A DNA stretch of 64,000 nucleotides from Eretmocerus hayati (Eukaryota; Arthropoda; Insecta; Hymenoptera; Aphelinidae): contig CM056742.1 in assembly GCA_029851415.1 (NCBI GenBank), positions 88,712,748 to 88,776,747 on the forward strand. The letters run 5' to 3'. Under the pieces are notes generated by a model, which was not told the DNA's origin, searched no databases, and saw only the letters and a list, made by a program, of their open reading frames with translations. Positions 47,507 to 59,679 of this stretch are shown in pieces. Both the position numbers and the translations under genes were made by a program. Position 1 is the stretch's first letter, and each line of letters opens with the position of its first letter.

Positions 47507-50196
47507 ATGTTTCAGATCATCATGTCGTCAGACTCTTCACGGGAGTGTTCAGTCTCACTTGCCAGAGTGGGCCAGTTAGTCATGTCTGATGGGAGTGAGC
47601 AAGAAAACATATTCCTGATCGGTAGCTCATCAAGTGAATTCACAGGCTCTAATCTTCCTACTAATATGCAAGTGATGAGAGTTTTGTTCCACAAAATCCG
47701 TCATTTGAGTCTAAGTCTAGATGAAAGCGTTCGATTGGTTGTGGAAGATGTTGTACGGTTATGGGATCAACATTGCAGTCTCACTCAAGATAAACGCAGA
47801 TGCAGAAGTAAATTGCACAAGTTGTACCTTGACTGGCGCTCTGTAAAGAAACACAAATTGGAGACTGCCAATAAGGACAAGGAGAAAACATTCTCTGAGA
47901 AGTTGAACTCGCTCTTTGATATCTCTCATGGAAGTTCTGGACAAGAGCTGACAGACTTGGCATGTGATTCCGTAGAAAATCCTATACCCATTGAGCAAAT
48001 GCATTCGACAGCGAATGCTCAGTGTCGAATATTTCCTTCAGACATAGAAGGTGGTGAGAAAATTCCATTTGCTTTCAATTTCTCCTCCACGTGATTAATG
48101 AGAGAGAGATGATTTCTGCAGTGCAAGTGATTGGAAATGAACAATTCCGATCTGTTGGATCTCAGACTGATGATTATTGCGAAGAGTTGATTGGTGAGTG
48201 ACTCCATGGATCTCTCCGACAGGAATAACTCAAATTCTTTATCCAGTTGATCAGAGCTGGGACCTGTACATTGAATTTTAATGTTGTTATCTTCGTACAG
48301 TTCAAATGCTAATTCTACCGACCATTTTCAAATATCCAATGAACAGATGATATATCATAGAATCATTCTTTGCTTGATTTGATTCATTTGTAACATTCCA
48401 TAATTGATGATGATGAGACTTCTTCTGTCTTTCTCGACAGAAAAATTCAGTCCGTTGTCTGGGGCAGAGTCCAATATTGAAACGGAAAATGAATCAAGTC
48501 AATCTGAATCTGATACAAACACAACCTGGAGTCAAAAAAGCAAGAGAATAGATTACACAGCAAAAGGTCGATACTACGAATGTCAAAATCATCGAGGAAC
48601 GAAAAATATAATGACAAGGAGATTAGCAATGGCCTCAGACAATAGTAGGATCTCTTACAGGGACACAGTCCATTTAATAAGTGCAGTGGCCGATGCACTT
48701 GAATGCGATATTTCCAATGCAATTATAAACACAACATCTTTCTACGAGATGAGGAACTCTATCAGAGAAGAAGTATCTGAGGATATCAAGGAATTATTTG
48801 GACGAACAGTACCCACAGCTCTAGTCATACGATGGGACACCAAAATAATCCAAGATTCTCACACTGGTGAGAAACGTGAACGCTTAGCCATCGTCGCAAG
48901 TGATGGTGAAACTGACAAAGTACTCGGTATACCAGCTTTAAAGGATGGTAAGGGCTCAAAACACAAGCAGATGGTATATATGAATTATTGTATGAATTGG
49001 GACTCCTGCCGCATGTAAAAGCGTTCAGTTTTGACACGACAGCAACAAATACGGGACGTATTTCAGGGGCAGCCACACTACTAGAGAGCTACCTTGAGGG
49101 AATAATATTGTATTTAGCATGTCGGCATCATGTGTACGAAATTGTGTTGGCAGGAATATTTGAATGCGAGATTGCAGGTTCCTCTGGACCTGATATCACC
49201 TTATTCAAAAGATTTCGTGATCCGTCGGTTACTATAAACCAGAAAAATTTCAAGTTGCCGTACGAAGATAGAGCCATTGACCCACGCTCAGTAGCTGAAC
49301 TTGATGCAGTTGTTCTTAAGACGAAGCAATTCTTGAAGGGAAATTTACCTCCTGATGACTACAGAGAGTTGTTAGAATTACAACTGATATTCACAGGTGC
49401 AATTGAATCAAAGGATGTCATGTTTCGCAAGCCAGGAGCCTGTCACAGAGCTAGATTCATGGCTAGAGATATCTACTCCTTGAAAATATACTTGCTTCGG
49501 GACGAGTTCCCTTTGACTGAAGGAGAAAAAGAAGGTCTATTTGACATATGTCAATTCGTTGTTTTCATCTTCATTCCGGCTTGGTTCTTGGCACTTCTAG
49601 CCCCCGAATCACCCAACAATGATTTGAAATTCATCAAAAACCTCTTCAAATATCGTTGTATTGATCGAGAGATTACTGATGCTGCTCTGGAAAAATTCAA
49701 GAATCATCTTTGGTACTTGAGCCCCGAAGCTTGTGGTTTTGCATTTTTCGATGAAAGTTTGTCGAATGAAATGCGAGCGTAAATGGTGCAAGCCTTAAGT
49801 AACGACGATGGCTTTGATGTCGGTCATAAAAAACGACTGATGATTAAAACCACGGATGAACTTCAAGCCTTATCATCTCATGACATCGATCATTTCATCA
49901 GCTCGGCTTCAATGTCTTTTTTTGAAAGATTCAACTTGTCAACGTCATTCCTGCGTGTACCATGTGAACTCTGAACACAAGACGAGTCCTACAAAGGAAA
50001 TTTGAAGCTCGTGCGAAAAATCGGGGTTGTGAATGATGCTGCTGAAAGAGCTGCGAAACTAGGCCAAGATTACTTGAACGTTTTGACCAAAGATGAGAAA
50101 CAGAAACAGTACCTCATACAAGTGGTTCCAGAGTACAGGAATGAATTCCCGGATGCAACCAGACAAACTCTCGCGAAAAAACGGAGACTTGAGTGA
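47507..50196 (+). pseudogene. RNase H-like, transposon-associated family (uncharacterised), decayed
   Basis: Three exons with matching phases: 47507-48053, 48122-48193 and 48441-50196. The N-terminus has the family segment LPTNMQVMRVLFHKI and a helical LWDQH...WRSVKKHK...LFDISHG region. The core has VIRWDTKI, LGIPAL, AFSFDTTATNTGR, ACRHHVYEIVL and SGPDITLFKRF. The C-terminus has VVNDAAERAAKL and QKQYLIQVVPEYR. I know this pattern from many uncharacterised, repeat-amplified arthropod and cnidarian proteins; the FDTT and D/H positions suggest an RNase H-fold transposase (inference). It is broken by a one-base frameshift between about 48,946 and 48,966, TAA at 49,780 and TGA at 49,972. No terminal repeats of its own were found. 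It starts about 970 bp outside the giant inverted repeat. Confidence 0.8.
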
Positions 50197-50579
50197 CTTG
50201 AGGATCGGGGGAATAAAGATTGACAGAATGGTGAACAATTCAGGAGTAATTTGATCAAACGAGTGACGTTCTTCATATGAAAGTAGATGCATCTTGTGCT
50301 TTTTTCAAGTTCATATTAGAATATAGGAAGTATTGAACGTAATTCAATCCCTGAACCAAAGTCTCAGAGATATGCATCATTCAGGAATTATGTGTTTTTC
50401 ATTAGTTTACTGCACACGTTCCGCCTCTGATCCTGTCGCCATAGCCCAATTGATACAATACTTCATTTGTACGGAATTTTGAGAGAGAAATTGCTTATTG
50501 AGAATGATAGAGCATTCTTAGAGACGCTGAAATGGCCTTGCGATGGGGATTCAAGTTTTCTAGCTCCAAAATTTCCAGT

Positions 50580-51330
50580 TTGCAGCGAATATTAATCAAG
50601 ATTTGAGTTTTGCGTGAAATTTCACATGAAGAATGATAGTTTTGACCATGATTTTCTACTTTGAGAGTCGCTGGGATGACGAAAAGTGAGAGAAAACCCC
50701 GAAAAAATCAATTTCTCTACGGAAAATTCAATTTTTCAGGACCGGATGCCCGGTTGACGGTAAATTTGAGGTCAGATTCGAATTCAGCGTAAAATTTTAC
50801 ATGAAGAATGATAGTTTTGACCATGATTTTCTACTTTGAGAGTCGCTGGGATGGCCAAAAGTGAGGGACAACCCTGAAAAAATCAATTTGTCAACGGAAA
50901 ATTCCATTTTCCAGGACCGGGTGTCCAGTTGACGGTAAATTTGAGGTCAGATCCGAATTCAGCGTAGAATGTCACATGAAGGATGATAGTTTTGACCATG
51001 ATTTTCTACTTTGAGAGTCGCTGGGATGGCCAAAAGTGAGGGACAACCCTGAAAAAATCAATTTCTCAACGGAAAATTCAATTTTCCAGGACCGGATGTC
51101 CAGTTGACGGTAAATTGGAGGTCAGATCCGAATTTAGCGTAAAATTTTAAATGGAGGATGATAGTTTTGACCATGATTTTCTGCTTTGAGAGTCGCTGGG
51201 ATGGCCAAAAGTGAGGGAAAACCCTGAAAAAATCAACTTCTCAACGGAAAATTCAATTTTCCAGGACCGGATGTCCAGTTGACGGTAAATTTGAGGTCGA
51301 ATTTGAATCCGGCGTGGAATTTTACATACA
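50580..51330. repeat. 175-bp satellite, about 4 units
   Basis: The word GATAGTTTTGACCATGATTT recurs at 50,635, 50,810, 50,985 and 51,160, an exact 175-bp period. Units share GAGAGTCGCTGGGATG, CGGAAAATTCAATTTT and CAGTTGACGGTAAAT and differ by point changes. A partial unit follows to about 51,330. Confidence 0.95.
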
Positions 51331-51565
51331 AAACCATGTTTCTGAACATTCTTGAGTGAATTTCGAGTACCTGTTCAACAGCTAAATGATACGAGACGAG
51401 AAACCCTGCCGAGTCCCGGGACAGCGTGTGGGGAGTATCTAGGGGCACTATCTAGTCATTTTTTCCGGTCCCGATAGAAGTCGATCACTCATTTTTGAGC
51501 TATTCCAAGACGATTTAAGGGGCGCTCGTGAGTGTGCGCTCAACTTGGTAAATAACGAACACCCT

Positions 51566-51820
51566 AATATACGCTTGAGGTCCGTTGCACGCGGGTTGGG
51601 CTTGAAATACGTCTGGCACAGCGGCGGACGTTTCTGGGTTAGGCAAAAAAATGGTGAGCGAGCACATACGTTTGAATCTCTCGCGGATCTGCAGGTCATT
51701 CAAACGGCCTGTCGAAGTGTTCGAAAACCCACTAGTGCGTCCTTAAACAACACCCAGGGATGCACCTCCTCTCCGGAGCAGAGTGGTATTTCGGCAGCAG
51801 AACCAGTGAGAACTCCTTGA
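51566..51820 (+). pseudogene. ORF1 C-terminal fragment (copy 1)
   Basis: Encodes the conserved end of ORF1 (SVARGLGLKYVWHSGGRFWV, then HTFESLADLQ), nearly identical to 63,627-63,882 in copy 2. The upstream coiled-coil part is missing because of 5' truncation. Such ORF1 tails are RNA-binding in related elements (family knowledge). Confidence 0.8.
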
Positions 51821-51825
51821 CTGAA

Positions 51826-54745
51826 TATGGCTGCTGAGGAGCGACGAGGGAGTGGTGGTTTCTTGAAAGCGGGGTTTATCAACCTTAACTCCTTAACAGA
51901 TAAGATTGAGCATCTGCACTTGCTGTCGCTAACGATCCCTCCTACCATCTTTTTGGGGTGGCTGAGTCAAAGCTAGATAAGCATGTGGATGACAGTCTCG
52001 TTCAGATCCCGGTCTTTCCATTGTTGAGACAAGATCGAAACAGAGAGGGCGGTGGGATTGCCTTGTATGTACGCAATGATTTCAAAGTAGAGAAACTTGT
52101 TCCATCGAACACTTTTGGTCCGGGGAAACCTGGTCTGCCTGAATTTCTTTCCTGTAGCGTGCAGCAAGGCAATTCCCGTCCAATATTAGTCAGAGTGATC
52201 AACAGGTCTCCGAAAATCGCCATGCAGAAGGACGATGCGTCATTTGGCTCATTACGCCGACTGTGTGGTGATGACAGCCATAAAACTATAATGGGGAATC
52301 TGAATGCAGACATGTTGGACGCTGCTCACCCTGACACCAAAACTCTGACTGCACTGACAGAAAAACTTGCCCCGCAGATAGTGCAGCATGGCCCGACTCA
52401 CCAACACACCCCAAATGTATCGCACACATGGATTGATCATATTTACGTAGATGACAATGACATCATTACTGACTTTCAAAATAGAATCCTGCCCAGTTTC
52501 GGCAGGCACTCGGTCATAGACGTCACCATCAACGTCTTACTCCCACTCCGCCGAAAAATACCTTCACTCATAGGGATTTTCGTAACATCACTCCGGGGAT
52601 GCTGAATGACCGTCTGCTTCGCTGCGACTGGACAGCTCTTGATAATGCTGAAATCAGTTTGGAAGACGCAATTCACTGCTTAAATGAGAACTTGACGACT
52701 GTTATAGATGAATTAGTGCCGGAAAAAACTATCAACCCACGAAAAAACGATGCTCCTTGGATTGGTCCTGAGTTTAAGGTACTCATGAATAAGCGAGATG
52801 CGACGCGCAGGCGCTGAAGCGGAATCAACGCAACCAGCGAAAGTGTCGTGAGCTTCAAAGTGAGTACTTCTGGCTAAGCGAAGAGGTCGACCTGCGCATG
52901 GAACAAGAGCATAACTCCTTCATTCAAACCCACTTGTCAGATGCTCTTGATCAGAAGAAGAACGTTTGGAAGGAGATGCGCAATCTCGGCCTCTTGCCTA
53001 AAGAGCAAAGAAGGGGAACTTCATGGCTTTTTACCGGATGAGTTGAACGCTCACTTTGCGGGTGTTTCCGTTTCGCCCCACGAAAATATAGACGAAGCAA
53101 TGGACGATATAAATTCGGCCTCAGAGGAGGGTTTTAAGTTCAAGCCCACAAATTACAGTGATGTAGTCCTTGCTATTAAACATTTCTCTTCACCGGCCCG
53201 TGGGGCGGACGGGATACCCCAAAGCGTGATCGCGAAGGCTCTTCCGGCTATTGGTGATCTTATTGTACATATTTTAACTCCTCTTTTGCTCATAGTGCAT
53301 TTCCTGAGGCTTGGAAGCAGGCACAGCTAATTGCATCAAAAAAGACCACCGCTCCATCAACGGTCTCGGACTTCCGTCCTATAGCGCTGCTTTGCTTCCT
53401 TGCCAAAGTTTTGGAAAAAATCGCACACGACCAAATCACGGAGTTTTTGAAGTCTGAGAAATTATTAGATCGCTTCCAGACTGGTTTCAGACAACATCAT
53501 AGCACCCAGACAGCTTTACTAAAGTTGACCGATGACATCCGAGTAGGTATTGACAAGAAAAAGATCACCTTGCTCCTACTTTTTGACTTCAGTAAAGCCT
53601 TTGACCCAATATCACCATCAAAGCTGTTGAGCAAACTTCGAAATCTGGGCTTCTCGAGATCGGCACTCCTGTGGATAAAATCATACTTACAAGGCCGCAC
53701 CCAAAAAGTTACTCCAAAATCTGGTAGTTCTGATTGGCTCAAAACCAATCTGGGTGTTCCACAGGGTTCCGTTCTTGGGCCTTTACTCTTCAGTTTATAT
53801 GTCAATGATTTACCTGGTTTGCTTGACGGGAAGTCAGTACATCATCTTTTTTATGCGGATGACCTACAAATTTATCTCCAAGTCGAGAAATCTAAGATCA
53901 GAGAGGGCATTGCTCAGCTGGGAAAAATAGGACGACTTGTTGCTGAGTGGGCCAGAAGTTCCGGTCTGTGTCTCAACGCTGGCAAGACCAAGGCAATCTA
54001 CTTCAGTTCTGAGGGGAATATCAAAGATCTGAAGAGAATGGACTTGTCAGGGGTTGAGATACAGGAAGGAAAGTTCATCCCGTTCAGAGATACGGTCGTG
54101 AGCCTTGGTATTACACTTGACAGTGAACTGACGTGGAAACCGCACATTGACCAAGTAACTAAGAAAGTCAACAGAGCCCTATATGGATTGCGGTTTTTTA
54201 GGGCATGTATCACCGGACCTCTCCGAGTTCGCCTAGTTGAGTCCCAGGTTCAACCGCATATAGACTATTGCACGGTCGTGTACCTCGACGCCACGGACGA
54301 ACAGCGGCAACGGATACAACGACTAAGCAATTCATGTGTGAGGTATATTTTTGATCTTAGGAGAGACGAGCACATCACCTCGTTTAGGGAGCGTTTGGGT
54401 TGGTTACGTACTGATTCGCGGAGAATGTACTTCGCAGCTCTGTTAATGCACAAGATCATGCATTTAGGAGAGCCTGGCTACCTAGCTGCGATGTTCACCA
54501 GGTACCAATCTGAACGCCCCGCACGCGGTGATGCAGAAGAGCGGGTACTCAAAGTTCCCAATATGAGACTTGAATATGGAAGAAGATCTTTCCAGGTTCA
54601 ATGTGCTCATTTGTGGAACTTTCTCCCTCCGGGCTTTCGGCAGCTGGGGAAAATGTCATTATTTAAAGAGGCTATGAAAGATTTTTTGCTCACACAGTCT
54701 CCCCAGAGGATTGATGTGGAGAAGAAGCATTACTTCAATCTCTAA
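51826..54745 (+). pseudogene. ORF2 endonuclease/reverse transcriptase, broken (copy 1)
   Basis: ATG at 51,826 starts AAEERRGSGGFLKAGF. A one-base loss near 51,925, relative to copy 2, shifts the frame. Pieces follow at 51,958-52,605 (AP-endonuclease: GGGIALYVRND, MGNLNADML, TWIDHIYV, GRHSVIDV), 52,599-52,817, 52,941-53,330 (RT start: KHFSSPARGADGIPQSV) and 53,411-54,745. The last holds the RT core (FDFSKAFD, GVPQGSVLGPLLF, FYADDLQIY) and a complete C-terminus ending at TAA. At least four frame breaks make it inactive. Confidence 0.85.
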
Positions 54746-55089
54746 ACTTTGAAAGGCTTCGGCTGACTTTTTGTTTGATTCGTTCATCTAGAATATAATT
54801 ATAAGTATACGTGTGACCTTTCGTCAATCGACTGAACTTTTCCGTAATATGACTGTGAGCCCTGCCATTTTATTTGTATTCTTATATTATTCTATGGAGT
54901 TTGTGAATCTTCTGAGTGCTACCCGACTAGTCACAAATTGTGATATACTTAAGATTTGTCCTTGGCCAAATGACTTCATTATTTTTATTAATGCGCACTA
55001 TTGATCTGTGATATATATTACCATATGTAACTGATTATTTTTCTTTTTTTGTCTTCGGACGAATAAACGGGCATCAATCAATCAATCAA

Positions 55090-55090
<1 letters not shown>

Positions 55091-55124
<34 letters not shown>
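55091..55124. repeat. (CT)n tract, left target of the R1-like element
   Basis: CT dinucleotides interrupted by a single A at 55,117 (CTCTCTATCTCTCT at 55,111-55,124). The same interrupted word occurs at 59,704-59,717 on the other side of the R1-like element. Confidence 0.92.
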
Positions 55125-55156
<32 letters not shown>

Positions 55157-55622
55157 GTGGTTAGAGGGCAAAATCTGCCTCAGGATCCCTCGGATCCGTC
55201 CCCAGACACCGGACTGGTTCAGCTTACGCGGACTACGCATAGCCCACGCAGGCCATACCAGGCGGGACACGGGTTTGGGTGGGGCCCACCGAGAGGTGGG
55301 CCCGGCCGTGTAATATCCCTCTCCCCTCGATGTCCGATACCTAGGGCATCGGGCAATCAAGAAGGAGATCCACCTGCATCTACCATCTCATCCCGGAACC
55401 GCGTGAGCATTACTTCAGGATGAGCGGCATGTCTCGCGCTCGATTGCGAGCGTTCCTCTTCTCCATCTTCTCTCTTCGGCCACTTGTCGGCATCTTCTGT
55501 CTTCATTCTTCATTGTTCCCTCTCTTTCTTCTTTCTTCTCTCTTCTTTCTTCTTTCTTCCCTCTTCAGTGCATCAGATTCCTCCTGGAATCATTTGGGCC
55601 TCTTCTGTTTCAATCGGCAGAG

Positions 55623-58600
55623 TCACTGTGATTCGCCTGCTTCGAAGCGCCTTACTTCCCTCTCTTTCTCCTCTTTGCGGGTCATCACCAGCTTGATGTA
55701 TCCGGTGAGTCTATCCCATGTCTCCTGGTTGCGGAGCAAGTACGGGACGAGATTCTCGGGTGTTAGTTGAGCACCCAGCCATTCATCCAGCTCGGCGCGC
55801 TCTCTCCGGGTGTCGCTGCACTTGAACAGGGCATGTTCGGCGTCATCCCATTCATCCCCGCATGACTGACATGCTGGGGTCCTCCTCTTCTTGAACCTGG
55901 TTAGATAGGAACCGAAGCAACCATGATCGCTCAGTGCCTGCGTCGTCCAGTAGTCCATCTCTCCGTGGGTGCGTTCCGCCCACTTGGCTACGTCACGGAT
56001 CAGCCGGTGCGTCCATCTGCCGTTCGCAAATGGCGAATCCCACTCAGTTTGCCAATGCTCAAGGGTGGTTTCCTTCTCGTTGTCGCGGATAATCTCCTTC
56101 ATCGTCGGGGTGAGTACTCGTTCGGCTCCGATCACTTTCTGGCGGTCCCAGATCCTCACTCGCTCCGCGACGAGCAAGTGGATGGGCGGTGTACTCGCCA
56201 ATACGTAAGCCGCATCTCCTGACACGGTGCGGTAGGCACGGATACTTCTCAGGGCCGCTCTCCGGTGGACAGGCCCCATCTTCTTCTCGATGATGGTCTT
56301 CTCTACTCTCTTTCCCCACACGGGTGCACCGTAGAGCATGATAGAGGTGCTGACGGTGTTGAGAAGTGCGCGCCTCTTTTCCTTGGGTCCTCCGATATTC
56401 GGCATCAGCCGTTGAAGCGCCGCACCAACCCTGCTCGCTTTTTGAGCGGCCTCCTGGATGTGCTTCTTGAACGACCACTTGTCGTCAAGCCATACGCCGA
56501 GGTATTTCAGGTCTGTCTTGCGTGGGATCTCTTGCCCGTTGATGTAAAAGTGGGGCAAGTCAAACTTCCTGCGTCTTGTGACCACGATTGCTTCGCACTT
56601 CTTGACAGCAAGCTCTAGGAGCCTGCTGATCATCCACTCGTAGACTCGGGCCAGCGCCTCGTTTGCGCGTCTACCCAAGAGTTCCTCGTTGTCGGACCAG
56701 ACTATGAGCCCCGCGTCGTCCGCGAAAGCCACTATTATGACTCCTTCGGGCAGTTCAATAGACAGTAAACTGTCGTACTGGGTGTTCCAGTTGAACGGCC
56801 CGGAAACCGATCCCTGTCCAATTCCGGCGGACAGTTCCCGGATCTCTTGTCCCTCGTCGGTGTCGTACACGAGTGTCCTGTTCCGCAGATAGTCACTCGT
56901 GATGGCTAGTAGATAGGGCGGCACTTTACCTGCTTGTGATTGATAGACTCGCTCCCAGCTCGCGCAGTTGAACGCGTTCTTTATGTCCAACGCAATAATG
57001 GCACAGAATCCTCCTCTTCCTTGGTATGGGTTCCCTACCGACGCTTGAACCCGCTCTTGGACCTCCTCGATCGCGTGCACAGTGCTCCGTCCCTTCCGGA
57101 ACCCAAACTGCATTGGTGATAGCCCGCCGCTCTCTTCGTAGGCTTTTTCCACCCTGTTGAGCACCATCCTCTCGTACATTTTCCCGATATTGTCGAGCAT
57201 GCTGAGAGGGCGTTGACCTCCTTGACCTTTAGGTATCAGGACCAGCTTCTGGCGTTTCCACTTATCCGGGAAATTTCCCGCGCTCAGACAGATGTTGAAG
57301 AGGTCGAGGAGTAAATCTGGGTTGTATTTGAGGACCAGTTTCAGAGCCTCGTTTGGAATGCCGTCCAGGCCAGGGGCCTTGCCGTTTGGCAGCCTCTTCG
57401 CCGCTATGAGTAGCTCTTGCATAGTAAAGAGCGGGATGGGATCTTCGCTCTCGGGAGGGAATGTCACTCTGGGTTCTCCTGCTGGAAAGAGGTCTTCCAC
57501 GATGCTGCGCAAGGTAGCTGCATCAGTCGGTGCTGGGTTGCCCCTCCGGGGTCGGACCTTGGACATGACCACGCGGTATGGCGTACCCCACGGGTCTCCA
57601 TTAACCATGTCGCACAATTCACCCCAGCACTTCTCTTTGCTTCTCCGGATGGCTAGAACGAGAGCCTTCTTTGCTTCTCTGTACGCCCTATCATCTTCCC
57701 CCAGTGATGGTCGTTTTAGTTTCCTTGATCGCCACGCGGTTCTCCTCTTCTTATTGCTCGTTCTTCGTAGGGCTTTTATCTCGTCGGTGATCCAGTACTC
57801 TGGTTTCCTCCAAAAGCATGATGTTGTCTTGCGAGGCATCGATGCGTCACAAGCTCTTGTGATGGTGGTCGTCACCATATCCACAGCCTCGTCCGCGGTG
57901 ATGTTCATCGGGAGATCTTCGGCTGTTCCTATCGATTCCCGGAATTTCCCCTCATCCAGCTTGCGTACCTGCCACCCCGTCGGTCGCGGTCTGTGTGTCG
58001 TCTGTCTCTGTCTGTCAGTCCTAAGCCGAAACCGAATATGTCGATGGTCACTCAATGTTTCCGTGTCCAGAACCTCCCACGATGTCATACGTCCCATGAG
58101 CGACGGGCTCATGAACGTCAGGTCGAGGACCGAAGACGAACCTCCCTCCCTGGACCGAGTGTCGTGTCGGTAGTAGGTGATAACCCCCGTCTCGTTCGCG
58201 AGCACTAATCCCAATGCCTCCATGGCATCAGCGAGTATTACCCCCCGTCTATCACGCGGCCCCCCGCTCCAAGTCGGTTCCTTGGAGTTGAAATCCCCCG
58301 CGATTATAACTGGGCCCCCCCATTGCCTCACATCCTCTTCTAGGTCATGGAGCTCGTCTTCGAATTCGTGTATCTTGAGCGACGGCGAATAGTAGCAGCT
58401 GTAGACTGCTGTGCCCTCTATGGTCTTTCGAGCAAAACCGCGGCCACTAACAGCTGGTCCAGTCTCACGGATCGCAGGATTCATGATCTGGATTACGGCT
58501 GTCCTCCAGTGATCGAATGTGGATCGAGAAAATTCGCGCTTCCGAGGCGGTTCGGAGATAATCAGAACATCGATCCCTCCTTCTTTGGCTACAGCGTGTA

Positions 58601-58754
58601 GGAGATCGTCTGCGTTCCCGCTCTTCCTGAGGTTGGCTTGGATGAAGCTAGCCATTTCTTCCCTTCCTGCGTCTGTATGTGGTTCTTGCTCGCTGGTACG
58701 CAGTGCAGTTGCTGGCCCCAGATCTGTGGTCAGATTTGGACCCGATCGCCGCAC
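55623..58754 (-). CDS. R1-like ORF2, endonuclease and reverse transcriptase (1043 aa)
   Basis: AP-like endonuclease at about residues 35-250: SFIQANLRKS, LIISEPP, IIAGDFNSK (catalytic Asp/Asn), SSVLDLTF and LSDHRHI. Reverse transcriptase at about 420-720: PNGKAPGLDGIPNE, FGFRKGRST, LDIKNAFNCASW, GIGQGSVSGPFNW and the catalytic FADDAGL near residue 678. A C-terminal zinc motif CQSCGDEWDDAEHALFKC lies near 975. Together these would nick the target and copy the RNA in place. The endonuclease specificity presumably explains insertion in (CT)n (inference). No stop or frameshift is seen. Confidence 0.93.
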   Translation of the reverse strand: MRRSGPNLTTDLGPATALRTSEQEPHTDAGREEMASFIQANLRKSGNADDLLHAVAKEGGIDVLIISEPPRKREFSRSTFDHWRTAVIQIMNPAIRETGPAVSGRGFARKTIEGTAVYSCYYSPSLKIHEFEDELHDLEEDVRQWGGPVIIAGDFNSKEPTWSGGPRDRRGVILADAMEALGLVLANETGVITYYRHDTRSREGGSSSVLDLTFMSPSLMGRMTSWEVLDTETLSDHRHIRFRLRTDRQRQTTHRPRPTGWQVRKLDEGKFRESIGTAEDLPMNITADEAVDMVTTTITRACDASMPRKTTSCFWRKPEYWITDEIKALRRTSNKKRRTAWRSRKLKRPSLGEDDRAYREAKKALVLAIRRSKEKCWGELCDMVNGDPWGTPYRVVMSKVRPRRGNPAPTDAATLRSIVEDLFPAGEPRVTFPPESEDPIPLFTMQELLIAAKRLPNGKAPGLDGIPNEALKLVLKYNPDLLLDLFNICLSAGNFPDKWKRQKLVLIPKGQGGQRPLSMLDNIGKMYERMVLNRVEKAYEESGGLSPMQFGFRKGRSTVHAIEEVQERVQASVGNPYQGRGGFCAIIALDIKNAFNCASWERVYQSQAGKVPPYLLAITSDYLRNRTLVYDTDEGQEIRELSAGIGQGSVSGPFNWNTQYDSLLSIELPEGVIIVAFADDAGLIVWSDNEELLGRRANEALARVYEWMISRLLELAVKKCEAIVVTRRRKFDLPHFYINGQEIPRKTDLKYLGVWLDDKWSFKKHIQEAAQKASRVGAALQRLMPNIGGPKEKRRALLNTVSTSIMLYGAPVWGKRVEKTIIEKKMGPVHRRAALRSIRAYRTVSGDAAYVLASTPPIHLLVAERVRIWDRQKVIGAERVLTPTMKEIIRDNEKETTLEHWQTEWDSPFANGRWTHRLIRDVAKWAERTHGEMDYWTTQALSDHGCFGSYLTRFKKRRTPACQSCGDEWDDAEHALFKCSDTRRERAELDEWLGAQLTPENLVPYLLRNQETWDRLTGYIKLVMTRKEEKEREVRRFEAGESQ

Positions 58755-59679
58755 AGCTTAGGCATTTTGGTTTTTCCTTGCAAATCGCAGCAAGGTGCCC
58801 TGGTTCGCCGCATTGGAAGCAGAGTTTTGGTTCCCGTTCCTCTGCCTTCTCTTTTTTGCACCCCGAGGCCTTGTGCCCGTACTCTAAGCAGTTATAGCAC
58901 CGTGGGATGCCACCCTTCTCGCGGATCCTGACTCTGCCCCATCCAACCTTTGGCTCCTTCCAGTCGAGGAGATGGTGGGCCAGTCTCGTTGCGATCGAGA
59001 CAACAGCGGTTTGGGTGCCGCGGTAGCCACTCCGGATGGACTTGACTACAACGGCACCCTTCTCGTTTTCTGGTAGGGCCTTCGCGAGGTCATCCCGCAC
59101 CTTGATTATGTCGACATCGTAGTCGACTCCGAGAACCTCGAGGGTCGTGCTGTTTGCTAGACAGTGGACAGCTCCTTCTTGCCCGACGACTGGTGCCAAG
59201 GCTGCCTTGACGGCGGCGACATCGGTGCCCTTCTTGAGTTCAAGAAGGACTTGGCCTTCTTGGGTCTTGCGGATGCCCGTGACCTTGGAGCCCACTTCTT
59301 CATCGAGGTCATCCGTTTTTATCCTGCGCAGCATGTCTGCGTAGGTTAGCCCACCTTGTTTGGCCGTAACGAGGACGGCTTCGGGCTTCACCCTTCTCGG
59401 CTTCATTTTCGCTTTCTTCCCGGCGGCATCGTCCGATCTACCGCTCTTCTTTGCCCTTCTCGCTTGTTTCTTTGACACCACTTCCTTCCAAGGCCCATTC
59501 TGCTCGGGCCGATTGGGCGTTGATGTCGAGCGCGGTGTTCCGAGACCTCCCGGTGGAGGACCGTATCGCGTCGCCTTCGAACCGCGTTGTTTTCCCGGTC
59601 GCGATTCCGGTTTCCCTGCCCCTCTCCCCTGGAAGCCACTACCCGACGCGGCCGGTTTTCTTGTGACCGGAGGCTGCAT
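58648..59679 (-). CDS. R1-like ORF1, gag-like zinc-knuckle protein (343 aa)
   Basis: The N-terminal third is Gly/Arg/Lys-rich (GFQGRGAGKPESRPGK). The middle, about residues 110-240, resembles the R1/I-group gag domain (TYADMLRRIK...LLELKKGTD...). The C-terminus has CCHC knuckles CYNCLEYGHKASGC and CFQCGEPGHLAAIC and a third Cys/His cluster CLSCAAIGSKSDH. It would package element RNA in the ribonucleoprotein. The ATG lies about 20 bp from the element 5' end. The frame is complete and runs into ORF2. Confidence 0.9.
   Translation of the reverse strand: MQPPVTRKPAASGSGFQGRGAGKPESRPGKQRGSKATRYGPPPGGLGTPRSTSTPNRPEQNGPWKEVVSKKQARRAKKSGRSDDAAGKKAKMKPRRVKPEAVLVTAKQGGLTYADMLRRIKTDDLDEEVGSKVTGIRKTQEGQVLLELKKGTDVAAVKAALAPVVGQEGAVHCLANSTTLEVLGVDYDVDIIKVRDDLAKALPENEKGAVVVKSIRSGYRGTQTAVVSIATRLAHHLLDWKEPKVGWGRVRIREKGGIPRCYNCLEYGHKASGCKKEKAEEREPKLCFQCGEPGHLAAICKEKPKCLSCAAIGSKSDHRSGASNCTAYQRARTTYRRRKGRNG

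Larger units (their letters stand above)
51566..55090 (+). mobile_element. CR1/Jockey-like non-LTR retrotransposon, copy 1 (5'-truncated, decayed)
   Basis: The 5' border falls inside ORF1, at the point matching 63,627 of copy 2. The ORF1 tail is followed by ORF2 (51,826-54,745) and a 345-bp 3' UTR with AATAAA near 55,063. The tail is four CAAT repeats, directly followed by a (CT)n tract. A short tandem-repeat tail instead of poly(A) fits the CR1-like group. Confidence 0.85.

Noticed and set aside
57292..58173. A 293-codon plus-strand frame opposite R1-like ORF2
   Set aside because: Shadow of the minus-strand coding sequence, without motifs of its own.
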